55,790 bases of DNA. It comes from Paracoccaceae bacterium. GTDB lineage: Bacteria; Pseudomonadota; Alphaproteobacteria; Rhodobacterales; Rhodobacteraceae. The stretch spans positions 1 to 55,790 of the forward strand of contig JAIXZY010000029.1 of assembly GCA_027489355.1 (NCBI GenBank), in the 5' to 3' direction. Positions within the stretch are counted from its first letter, which is position 1. The number at the start of each line of letters is the position of its first letter. The position numbers and the translations under genes are program-made. A model generated the notes under the pieces. It saw only the letters and a program-made list of their open reading frames with translations, ran no database searches and was not told where the DNA came from. Positions 43,238 through 50,641 of this stretch are shown here, piece by piece.

Positions 43238-43290
43238 TGACTTCACGTCAGGCGTGCGTCTGACGTGACGTCACAGTGACGTTAACGTCA
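43238..43290. promoter_or_regulatory. Triple TGAC-GTCA repeat array upstream of the MerR gene
   Basis: Three near-copies: TGACTTCACGTCA (43238-43250), TGACGTGACGTCA (43261-43273) and the perfect palindrome TGACGTTAACGTCA (43277-43290). The last overlaps a likely -35 (TGACGT, 43277-43282), 18 bases before TAATCT (43301-43306), close to the long spacer of MerR-controlled promoters. The array is probably the operator for the MerR protein encoded next to it and for the beta-oxidation operon that follows. Confidence 0.65.
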
Positions 43291-43359
43291 ACTGGTCTGG
43301 TAATCTTGTCCGGGGCTTCGCATCTGCCGGTGCAGATGCTTCCCGACACGAGTTTGACC

Positions 43360-43758
43360 ATGACCGAGCTTCCGACCGACGTGATGACCATCCGCGAGAT
43401 GTGCGAGGCCTATGACGTGACCCCGCGGACCTTGCGGTTTTACGAGGCCAAGGAGCTGCTGACCCCGATCCGCGTCGGGACCCGGCGGTTGTTCACCCGG
43501 CGAGACCGGGCGCGGCTGGCGCTGATCCTGCGCGGCAAACGCTTCGGCTTCAGCCTTGAGGACATCCGGCAGACGCTGGACCTGTACGACCGCGAAGGCG
43601 GTGCCTCGGCCCAGCGGCAAAAGGCCTATGACCTCGGTGTGAAACGCCTGGCCGAGATGGAGGCCCAGCGCGCCGAACTGGACCTGGCGATTGCGGACCT
43701 GAAGGCCGAACTGGCCGATGCGGAGGCCAAGGGCCTCGTGCCCCGGCGCGCGGCCTGA
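43360..43758 (+). CDS. MerR family regulator of the beta-oxidation cluster
   Basis: A 132-residue MerR protein. The winged helix [25 protein letters not shown] is followed by [25 protein letters not shown] and a C-terminal coiled coil ([24 protein letters not shown]). There are no metal-binding cysteines, so an acyl-CoA or similar ligand is likely, as for LiuR-type MerR proteins that govern acyl-CoA degradation. The ATG at 43360 is used; earlier in-frame starts lie in the operator array. It is 46 bases before the acyl-CoA dehydrogenase gene and closely resembles the MerR protein at 4830-5210. Confidence 0.9.
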   Translation: MTELPTDVMTIREMCEAYDVTPRTLRFYEAKELLTPIRVGTRRLFTRRDRARLALILRGKRFGFSLEDIRQTLDLYDREGGASAQRQKAYDLGVKRLAEMEAQRAELDLAIADLKAELADAEAKGLVPRRAA

Positions 43759-43804
43759 CAAGACCCGCGCCACGTGGCGCGACAGACAAAGGGAAGAGGA
43801 CGAA

Positions 43805-45577
43805 ATGCCCAGCTATACCGCCCCCGTGAAGGACATGCAGTTCCTGCTGCACGACCTGCTGAAGATCAGCGAAGCCGACATTCCGGGCTATGCCGAGCTT
43901 GACCGCAGCTTCACCGGGGCGGTGCTGGACGAGGCCGCCAAGGTGGCGCAGGACGTCCTGGCGCCTCTGAACGCGGTGGGCGATGTCGAGGGCTGCGTGC
44001 TGGAGAACGGAGTCGTCCGCACGCCGAAAGGCTTCAAGGAGGCGTTCCGCACCCTGTCCGAAGGCGGCTGGATGTCGCTGGACGCTGCCCCGGACTATGG
44101 CGGGCAGGGGCTGCCCTACCTGATGCATACGGCCGTGAACGAGACCTTTGTTTCGGCCAACATGGCCTTCAACATGTACCAGGGGCTGACGCATGGGGCC
44201 TATTCCGCGATCCTGGCGCATGGGACCGAGGAGCAGAAGGCGAAGTGGCTGCCGAAGCTGGTGACGTGCGACTGGACGGGCACGATGAACCTGACCGAGC
44301 CGCATTGCGGCACGGACCTCGGGCTTCTCCGCACAAAGGCCGAGCCGCAGGCGGACGGGTCCTACAAGATTACCGGGCAGAAGATCTTCATTTCGGCCGG
44401 CGATCATGACATGGCCGAGAACATCGTCCACCTGGTGCTGGCGAAAGCGCCGGGCGGGGGCGAGGGGACGAAGGGGATCAGCCTCTTCATCGTGCCGAAG
44501 TTCCTGGTGAATGACGACGGCTCGCTGGGCCATCGCAATGCCGTGTCCGTGGGCAAGGTCGAAGAGAAGATGGGCATCCACGGCAACGCGACCTGCGTGA
44601 TGAACTACGACGGCGCGACGGGCTGGCTGCTGGGCGAGCTTCACAAGGGCATGAAGGCCATGTTCACGATGATGAACGAGGCCCGGCTTGGCGTGGCGCT
44701 GCAGGGCTATGCGGTGGCCGAGGCGGCCTACCAGAATGCGCTGGCCTATGCGAAGGATCGCCTGCAGGGCCGCGACGTGACCGGCGCGAAGAACCCGAAT
44801 GGTCCCGCCGATCCGCTGATCGTCCACCCGGACATCCGCCGCAATCTGATGGAGCAGAAGAGCTTCGTCGAAGGCGCCCGCGCGCTGACCTACTGGGGCG
44901 CGACCCTGATCGACCGCGCGCACCAGGGCGACGCGGCGGCGGACGGGCTGATCGGGCTTCTGACCCCGGTGCTCAAGGGCTTCCAGACCGACAAGGGGTT
45001 CGAGATGGCAGTGCAGGCCCAGCAGGTCTATGGCGGGCATGGCTATATCGAGGAATGGGGCATGTCGCAGTTCGCCCGCGACGCCCGGATCGCCATGATC
45101 TACGAAGGCGCGAACGGCGTGCAGGCGCTGGACCTCGTGGGCCGGAAACTTGCGACCGACGGCGGCAAGCATGTGATGGCCTTCTTTGAAATGGTGAAGG
45201 CCGAATGCAAGGCGCATGACGGCGACGAGCGGATGAGGGGGTTCGTGGAACCGCTGAAAACCGCGTCCAAGGCGCTGCAACAGGCGGGGATGTTCTTCAT
45301 GCAGAACGGGATGAAGAACCCGAACGCCGCGCTGGCCGGATCCTACGACTTCATGCACATGATGGGCCATGTCTGCCTTGGGCTGATGTGGACGCGCATG
45401 GCCAAGGCCGCCTATGAGGCGCTGGACGCCGGCGCGCAGGACCGCGACTTCTACGAGGCGAAGATCGCCACCGGGCGGTTCTACATGGCGCGCCAGCTGC
45501 CCGCCTGCGCGATGCACCTGATGCGCATCGAAAGCGGCGCCGATCCCGTCATGGCGCTGGCCGCCGAGGCGTTCTAG
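43805..45577 (+). CDS. Acyl-CoA dehydrogenase (long FadE/DmdC-like type)
   Basis: A 590-residue flavoenzyme for the first step of beta-oxidation. The N-terminal helical domain runs to about residue 160; the FAD/substrate region is [19 protein letters not shown]; the Glu base is in [38 protein letters not shown] precedes it. The extra C-terminal domain (about 130 residues) is typical of the branch that includes methylmercaptopropionyl-CoA dehydrogenase DmdC, so DMSP-type substrates are possible but unproven. GGGAAGAGGA precedes the ATG at 43805. Confidence 0.94.
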   Translation: MPSYTAPVKDMQFLLHDLLKISEADIPGYAELDRSFTGAVLDEAAKVAQDVLAPLNAVGDVEGCVLENGVVRTPKGFKEAFRTLSEGGWMSLDAAPDYGGQGLPYLMHTAVNETFVSANMAFNMYQGLTHGAYSAILAHGTEEQKAKWLPKLVTCDWTGTMNLTEPHCGTDLGLLRTKAEPQADGSYKITGQKIFISAGDHDMAENIVHLVLAKAPGGGEGTKGISLFIVPKFLVNDDGSLGHRNAVSVGKVEEKMGIHGNATCVMNYDGATGWLLGELHKGMKAMFTMMNEARLGVALQGYAVAEAAYQNALAYAKDRLQGRDVTGAKNPNGPADPLIVHPDIRRNLMEQKSFVEGARALTYWGATLIDRAHQGDAAADGLIGLLTPVLKGFQTDKGFEMAVQAQQVYGGHGYIEEWGMSQFARDARIAMIYEGANGVQALDLVGRKLATDGGKHVMAFFEMVKAECKAHDGDERMRGFVEPLKTASKALQQAGMFFMQNGMKNPNAALAGSYDFMHMMGHVCLGLMWTRMAKAAYEALDAGAQDRDFYEAKIATGRFYMARQLPACAMHLMRIESGADPVMALAAEAF

Positions 45578-45636
45578 GCTTTGGCATCCGGGACGGGTCA
45601 TGAGGCTCGTCCCAGCCGGGTCTTGGAGGGATGGGC

Positions 45637-46260
45637 ATGAAACTCTACTGCTTCGCGGAAAGCGGCAACGCCTACAAATGCGCCTTGGCGCTGGAGATGA
45701 CGCGTCTCGACTGGGAGCCGGTCTTCGTCGACTTCTTCAAGGGCGAGGCGCGGAGCGCGGAGTTCAAGAAGATCAACGAGATGGGCGAAGTGCCGGTGCT
45801 GGTCGACGGCGAGACGACGCTGACCCAGTCGGGCGTCATCTTGGACTACATTTCGTCCAAGACGGGACAGTTGGGCGGCCGGTCCGCCGCCGAACGGCGC
45901 GAAGTGCTGCGCTGGCTTTTCTGGGACAACCACAAACTGTCCACCACCATCGGCACCTGCCGCTTCCTGATGAACTTCTTGCCGCCCGAAAAACGGCCCG
46001 AGGCCGTGATCCCCTTCCTGCAGGGCCGGTTGAAAGCCGCCTACGCCGTGCTGAACGACCACCTTGCAGAGCGCGACTGGATCGTGGGCGACGGGGTGAC
46101 GATCGCCGACCTTAGCTGCAGCGGCTATCTCTTCTATCCCGAGCCCTACGGCTTCACCCGCACGGACTGGCCGCACATCGACGCCTGGCTGACCCGCATC
46201 AGCGACCTGCCCGGCTGGAAACACCCCTACGACCTGATGCAGCGGGCCTTCCCCGCGTAA
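45637..46260 (+). CDS. Glutathione S-transferase family protein
   Basis: A 207-residue GST-fold protein. The thioredoxin-like domain begins MKLYCFAESGNAYKCALAL, with EMGEVPVLVDGETTLTQSGVILDYI carrying the cis-Pro and the Gln-Ser glutathione contacts; the helical domain follows (WIVGDGVTIADLSCSGYLF). The ATG at 45637 is preferred, since GGAGG lies about seven bases before it; an ATG at 45631 is almost on top of that site. GST genes are often found in such beta-oxidation operons of Rhodobacterales, their role unproven. Confidence 0.92.
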   Translation: MKLYCFAESGNAYKCALALEMTRLDWEPVFVDFFKGEARSAEFKKINEMGEVPVLVDGETTLTQSGVILDYISSKTGQLGGRSAAERREVLRWLFWDNHKLSTTIGTCRFLMNFLPPEKRPEAVIPFLQGRLKAAYAVLNDHLAERDWIVGDGVTIADLSCSGYLFYPEPYGFTRTDWPHIDAWLTRISDLPGWKHPYDLMQRAFPA

Positions 46261-46271
46261 GGAGACCTTCG

Positions 46272-47483
46272 ATGACCGACGCCTACATCTACGACGCCGT
46301 CCGCAGCCCCCGCGGCAAGGGCCGTCCCGACGGGTCTCTGCACGAACTGACCTCGGTCGCGTTGTCGGCCAAGGTGCTGAACGCAGTGAAGGAGCGGAAC
46401 GGGCTGGAGGGTCAGGCGGTTGAGGACGTGATCTGGGGCAACGTCACCCAGGTGGGCGAGCAGGGCGGCTGCCTGGCGCGGTCGGCGGTGCTGGCCAGCG
46501 ACCTTGACGAACGCATCCCCGGACTTGCGATCAACCGGTTCTGCGCCTCGGGAATGGAGGCGGTGAACCTGGCGGCGAACCAGGTCAAGGGCGGCGCGGG
46601 GCAGGCCTATATCGCGGGCGGGGTCGAGATGATGGGCCGCGTCGCGATGGGCTCGGACGGTGCGGCGATTGCCGTGGACCCTGGGCTGGCGATGAAGACC
46701 TACTTCGTGCCGCAGGGGATCAGCGCAGACATCATCGCCACCGAATACGGCTTTACCCGCGACCAGGCCGATGCGCTGGCCGTCGAATCCCAGCGCCGGG
46801 CCGCCGTAGCGTGGGCCGAGGGGCGGTTCGAGAAATCCGTCCTGACCATCGCAGACCAGAACGGCCTGCCGATCCTTGCGACCGACGAATACATGCGCCC
46901 CGGCACCGACATGCAGGCGCTTGGCGCGTTGCGGCCGGCGTTCAAGGACATGGGCGAGGTGATGCCCGGTTTCGACAAGGTCGCGATGATGAAGTACCCG
47001 CATCTGGAGCGGATCAACCACATCCACCATGCAGGGAACTCCAGCGGGATCGTGGACGGGGCGGCGGCGGTGCTGATCGGCAATGCCGAGTTCGGCAAGG
47101 CGCACGGGCTGAAGCCGCGCGCCCGCATCCGCGCCACGGCGAAGATCGGGACCGACCCGACGATCATGCTGACCGGCCCGGTCCCGGCGACGCAGAAGAT
47201 CCTGAAGGACAGCGGCATCAGCATCCGCGACATCGACCTCTTCGAGGTCAACGAAGCCTTCGCCTCCGTCGTCCTGCGCTTCCAGCAGGCCTTCGACGTG
47301 GACCCCGCGCTGGTCAACGTCAACGGCGGGGCGATCGCGATGGGCCATCCGCTTGGCGCGACCGGGGCGATCATCATCGGCACGCTTCTGGACGAGCTGG
47401 AGCGCCAGGACAAGGAGCTGGGCCTTGCCACGCTGTGCATTGCCTCGGGCATGGGCGCGGCCACGATCATCGAGCGCGTGTGA
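46272..47483 (+). CDS. Acetyl-CoA C-acyltransferase (thiolase, FadA/FadI type)
   Basis: A 403-residue thiolase that cleaves 3-ketoacyl-CoA in the last step of beta-oxidation. Nucleophile Cys91 (INRFCASGMEAVNLAA), the base His in GGAIAMGHPLGATGA, and the second active Cys in TLCIASGMGAATIIERV. The start YIYDAVRSPRGKGRPDGSL is typical of the FadA/FadI-like thiolases of Rhodobacteraceae. It is 11 bases after the GST gene and pairs functionally with the FadJ-type gene 3 kb downstream. Confidence 0.94.
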   Translation: MTDAYIYDAVRSPRGKGRPDGSLHELTSVALSAKVLNAVKERNGLEGQAVEDVIWGNVTQVGEQGGCLARSAVLASDLDERIPGLAINRFCASGMEAVNLAANQVKGGAGQAYIAGGVEMMGRVAMGSDGAAIAVDPGLAMKTYFVPQGISADIIATEYGFTRDQADALAVESQRRAAVAWAEGRFEKSVLTIADQNGLPILATDEYMRPGTDMQALGALRPAFKDMGEVMPGFDKVAMMKYPHLERINHIHHAGNSSGIVDGAAAVLIGNAEFGKAHGLKPRARIRATAKIGTDPTIMLTGPVPATQKILKDSGISIRDIDLFEVNEAFASVVLRFQQAFDVDPALVNVNGGAIAMGHPLGATGAIIIGTLLDELERQDKELGLATLCIASGMGAATIIERV

Positions 47484-47642
47484 TGCCGATCCGCGACAGG
47501 GATGAGCAAAACGGCAGACAGCCAGCGTCAGTCCGCGCTGGTGTCGCTTTTGCATCTGGAACTGTCGCAATCCTACGTCGCGCTGTGGGTGATTCTCCCA
47601 AGCTGGGTGCTTCCCTGGATTGCAGCACAAGGTTTTCGCGAC

Positions 47643-48065
47643 ATGCATTCGTCCCATTCGGCCCAGCTTCGCTTGCGGGGCGAGATGCTTCTGCAAGGCA
47701 GGATCGACGACCTGCTGGACGCCTATCTGTTCCCGCTGCCGATCTTCCTGCCCGAGCGCCGGATGCTGCTTCTGGGGCCGGATCACGCGCGGCTTGTGCT
47801 GGCGCTGTTGCACGACCAGCTGGTCCGGACGGGCATCGTGGCGGTCCGGCCCGAGTTGCGCGCGGTGGAACTTCCGCGGGACGGGCGCTATCGGCTTTGG
47901 GCGGACTGGCACGAGATCGACGCCTCGGGCGAGACGCGCAGCTCTTCGGCGATCTACTACTGCCGCACGACGGCGCTTGGCCCGCGGATCGAGATGGTCA
48001 ACTATACGCGCCTGTCGATGCCCGAGCTGAACCACGAGTTCGAGGCACTGGCCCTGTCCGCCTGA
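47643..48065 (+). CDS. NTF2-like-looking protein A, unknown function
   Basis: Not recognised by name. A 140-residue protein with an N-terminal helix (LRGEMLLQGRIDDLLDAYLF), a loop LPIFLPERRMLLLGPDHARL, a second helical part and alternating beta strands (RYRLWADWHEIDA, SSAIYYCRTTALGPRIEMVNY). This order matches proteins B (48582) and C (50194) and looks like the NTF2/SnoaL alpha-beta cone. The ATG at 47643 (AAGG ten bases before) is favoured: an in-frame start at 47502 would add a hydrophobic stretch with lower GC that has no match in the other two. It lies between the thiolase and a cupin gene. Confidence 0.6.
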   Translation: MHSSHSAQLRLRGEMLLQGRIDDLLDAYLFPLPIFLPERRMLLLGPDHARLVLALLHDQLVRTGIVAVRPELRAVELPRDGRYRLWADWHEIDASGETRSSSAIYYCRTTALGPRIEMVNYTRLSMPELNHEFEALALSA

Positions 48066-48114
48066 CGCCGGGCCGCTTCCGGTCGGGCGGCCCCCAACCG
48101 GATGGAGAGCCCGC

Positions 48115-48585
48115 GTGCCCGTGATTGACCCCGCCAAGGTGCCGGTAAAGACCGGATCGATCTACCCCGAACCCTATGCCAGCATGATGCAGGGCCGATC
48201 CTCGTTGCGGCTGGGCGAGGCGGGCGGGCTGACGCAGTTCGGGGTCAACCTGGTGACACTGGCACCCGGCGCGCTGTCAAGCCTGCGCCATTGGCACCGG
48301 CACGAGGATGAGTTCGTGATGGTGACCGAGGGGGAATGCACCCTGGTCCAGGACGCGGGCGAGACGGTGATGCGTCCCGGCGACTGCGCGGCCTTTCCGG
48401 CGGGGTCCACGGACGGCCACCACTTCATCAACCGGACCGACCGGCTGGCACGCTTCCTGGTCGTCGGCTCGAAGGCCCCGCGCGAGGTGGCGACCTATTC
48501 CGACGTCGATCTTGTCTGCGAGATCGAGGGCGGCAAGGCGCGCTTCACCTACAAGGACGGCACCGACTGGACAGGGCCGAGATGA
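48115..48585 (+). CDS. Single-domain cupin protein
   Basis: A 156-residue bicupin-like beta-barrel. Cupin motif 1 is HWHRHEDEFVMVTEG (HxH-x4-E-x6-G) and motif 2 is GDCAAFPAGSTDGHHFIN (P-x-G-x4-H-x3-N). All metal ligands are there, so it likely binds a divalent metal. The end (YSDVDLVCEIEGGKARFTYKDGTDW) recurs in the double-cupin protein nearby. The GTG start is preceded by GGATGGAG. It overlaps the next NTF2-like gene by four bases. The reaction or ligand is unknown. Confidence 0.85.
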   Translation: MPVIDPAKVPVKTGSIYPEPYASMMQGRSSLRLGEAGGLTQFGVNLVTLAPGALSSLRHWHRHEDEFVMVTEGECTLVQDAGETVMRPGDCAAFPAGSTDGHHFINRTDRLARFLVVGSKAPREVATYSDVDLVCEIEGGKARFTYKDGTDWTGPR

Positions 48586-49040
48586 ACCCTGTCGAGATCT
48601 TCCAGCAGGCGCTTGATGCGGTGACCCGGGCGGTGCGGGACCGGGATTTCGACGCCTACATGGAGTTGATCGACCTGCCGTATCTGGTGCAGACGCGCAG
48701 CGCGACGCATCTGGTGACAGAGGCCGAGGGCTTGCGCCCAAGCTTCCTGGCCCTGGCCGATGGCCTTGGGTCGCGTCGGATCACGCATTACGAACGGGTC
48801 GCGCGCAAGGCCGATTATGTGGCGCGGGACCGGATCGAGGGCTGGCACCACAGCCACCTCATCTCGGATGGCGAGCCGCTGGCCCTTCCGCACCTGTCAC
48901 GTCACGTCCTGGTGCGGCGGGATGATAGCTGGCTGTTTTCGGAAGCGCAGTACGACATGATCGAGGCTGCGCACTGGCCGCTGACCGAGGCGGATTTCTT
49001 CGGCCATGCCGATGCGCGTAACCGGCGGGCGGGACCGTGA
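48582..49040 (+). CDS. NTF2-like-looking protein B, unknown function
   Basis: A 152-residue protein with the same plan as its two neighbours A and C: helix (EIFQQALDAVTRAVRDRDFDAYMEL), an LPYLVQTRSATHLVTEAEG loop, a second helical part and strands. It shares with protein C a GEPLALPHLSRH.. / AHWPL pattern near the C-terminus (C has GEKLALP.. and ARWPM). There are no catalytic residues I can name. It overlaps the cupin gene before it and the double-cupin gene after it by four bases each, so the three are certainly one translation-coupled unit. Confidence 0.7.
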   Translation: MNPVEIFQQALDAVTRAVRDRDFDAYMELIDLPYLVQTRSATHLVTEAEGLRPSFLALADGLGSRRITHYERVARKADYVARDRIEGWHHSHLISDGEPLALPHLSRHVLVRRDDSWLFSEAQYDMIEAAHWPLTEADFFGHADARNRRAGP

Positions 49041-50041
49041 TCGTCCGCCCCGGCCAGATCCGGCGCAGCGAGACGCCCGCTGCCGATGTGCCTCGCCTTG
49101 GCCGGGCCGAGACGTTGCACCTGTCGGATGCAGGCGGGCTGACGCAGTTCGGGGTCCATCTGCAGACGCTGCATCCCGGAGCCTCGACCGGGGCGCGGCA
49201 CTGGCATTCCGCCGAGGACGAGTTCCTGTTCGTGCTGGATGGCTGCGTGACGCTGCGGGACGATCAGGGCGCGCAGGACCTGGGTCCGGACGATGCCGTC
49301 TGCTGGCCGCAGGGTCGGGCCAACGGGCACTGCCTGATGAACCACAGTACGACGCCGTGCCGGTACCTGATCGTCGGCAGCCGCGCGCAGGGTGATGTCT
49401 GCACCTACCCCGACGAGGGCCGCCGCCAGATCAACGAGGCCAGGACCTGGCGCATCGAGGCCGCGGACGGCTCGGTGGTGAAGTCCGGCGATCTGCCGCC
49501 CGAGCTGCTGGGCCTGCGCGCGCCCTGGGGACGGCCGTTCGACGGGCTCGACCGGCCGCAGGTGATCCGCGCGGGCTCGGTTCCGGGGACCAGCGACCCC
49601 GGCTCGGCCGCTGGTCTGTTTGGCGGTCTTGGCGACTACGTCGCCTGGCCGCTGTCGGACGCCGGGGGCCTGACCCAGTTCGGCGCCTTCACCGAAACGC
49701 TGATGCCCGGAGGACGGTCCAGCCACCGGCACTGGCACGCCGAGGAAGACGAGTTCCTGTACACGCTGGACGGCGTGGTCACCCTGCACGAGGACGGTGG
49801 TCCGCAGGACCTGCCGCCAGGAAGCTGCGTCTGCTGGCCTGCAGGGGTGGCGAACGGGCATTGCCTGGAAAACCGCACCAACGGTCCGGTCCGGTACCTC
49901 GTCGTCGGCACGCGCCTGCCCGAGGACGAGGTCACCTATCCCGACATCGACCTGCACTGCACCCGCCGTGGCGGACGTCGCACCCTGTCGCACAAGGACG
50001 GGACGCCCTATCCGGGCTGGCCGCGCGAGGACCAGCGATGA
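49037..50041 (+). CDS. Double-cupin protein
   Basis: A 334-residue protein with two full cupin domains. Domain 1 (about residues 20-140): HWHSAEDEFLFVLDG and WPQGRANGHCLMN. Domain 2 (about 190-330): HWHAEEDEFLYTLDG and WPAGVANGHCLEN. Both keep HxH-x4-E and the second-motif His, so two metal sites are likely. Domain 2 also repeats the YPDIDLHCTRRGGRRTLSHK tail found in the single-cupin protein. It appears to be a fusion of two copies of that gene. It uses a GTG start in a GTGA overlap. Confidence 0.85.
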   Translation: MIVRPGQIRRSETPAADVPRLGRAETLHLSDAGGLTQFGVHLQTLHPGASTGARHWHSAEDEFLFVLDGCVTLRDDQGAQDLGPDDAVCWPQGRANGHCLMNHSTTPCRYLIVGSRAQGDVCTYPDEGRRQINEARTWRIEAADGSVVKSGDLPPELLGLRAPWGRPFDGLDRPQVIRAGSVPGTSDPGSAAGLFGGLGDYVAWPLSDAGGLTQFGAFTETLMPGGRSSHRHWHAEEDEFLYTLDGVVTLHEDGGPQDLPPGSCVCWPAGVANGHCLENRTNGPVRYLVVGTRLPEDEVTYPDIDLHCTRRGGRRTLSHKDGTPYPGWPREDQR

Positions 50042-50193
50042 GCACGCAGAATTATTTTGAAAAGTCGGGAACCGAACCTGCAGCCTTGGGTTGTAATTAT
50101 CGTATTGGTATGTCCGCAAGGATGCATTTCTTGAGTGCCGGTCGCCTCTTGCAGCGGGGTGGCCTTCCCCCCGATTGCGAAGGAGACATATTG

Positions 50194-50640
50194 ATGCCGG
50201 CATCGGCCATCCTGCAGACCTACCTCGACGACATGGGCCGGATCGTGATGAACGAATGGTTCGAGGACTATGCCGCACGCGTCCAGCTGCCACTGATCAT
50301 ACTGACGTCGTCGGCCACGCTGACCGTCACGACCCGCGAGGACCTGGAGGACGGGTTCGACAACTTCGTGGAAATGATCCGCAGCCACGGCGTGACCCGC
50401 ATGATCCGCACCGTGCAAGCAGCCACCTATCAGGGCAACGACCACGTCGTCGGCGTCTATGAGACCAAGCTGATGGCGGGCGAGAAGCTTGCCCTTCCGG
50501 TCTTCCATTCGAAGATGTGGATCGGCTGCTACGGCGGCGTCTGGAAGGCGATCAAGATCCACAACACCACCAAAGAGGCGCGCTGGCCGATGCTGCTGAC
50601 GCGTCTCGCGCCCGAACACTGGCTATCCGAGGAGTTCTGA
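50194..50640 (+). CDS. NTF2-like-looking protein C, unknown function
   Basis: A 148-residue relative of A and B. N-terminal helix LQTYLDDMGRIVMNEWFEDY, loop LPLIILTSSATLTVTTRED, helices (LEDGFDNFVEMIRSHGVTR) and strands (MIRTVQAATYQGNDHVVGVY, FHSKMWIGCYGGVWKAIKI). The ATG at 50194 has AAGGAGA seven bases before it. It is preceded by a 152-base AT-rich gap that may hold its own promoter. It is one base before the FadJ-type start, so its expression is tied to beta-oxidation. Confidence 0.7.
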   Translation: MPASAILQTYLDDMGRIVMNEWFEDYAARVQLPLIILTSSATLTVTTREDLEDGFDNFVEMIRSHGVTRMIRTVQAATYQGNDHVVGVYETKLMAGEKLALPVFHSKMWIGCYGGVWKAIKIHNTTKEARWPMLLTRLAPEHWLSEEF

Positions 50641-50641
50641 G

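Noticed and set aside
47502-47642. Longer start for NTF2-like protein A with a hydrophobic N-terminal stretch
   Set aside because: The extension has lower GC, lies where a promoter or leader is expected, and has no counterpart in the two related proteins.
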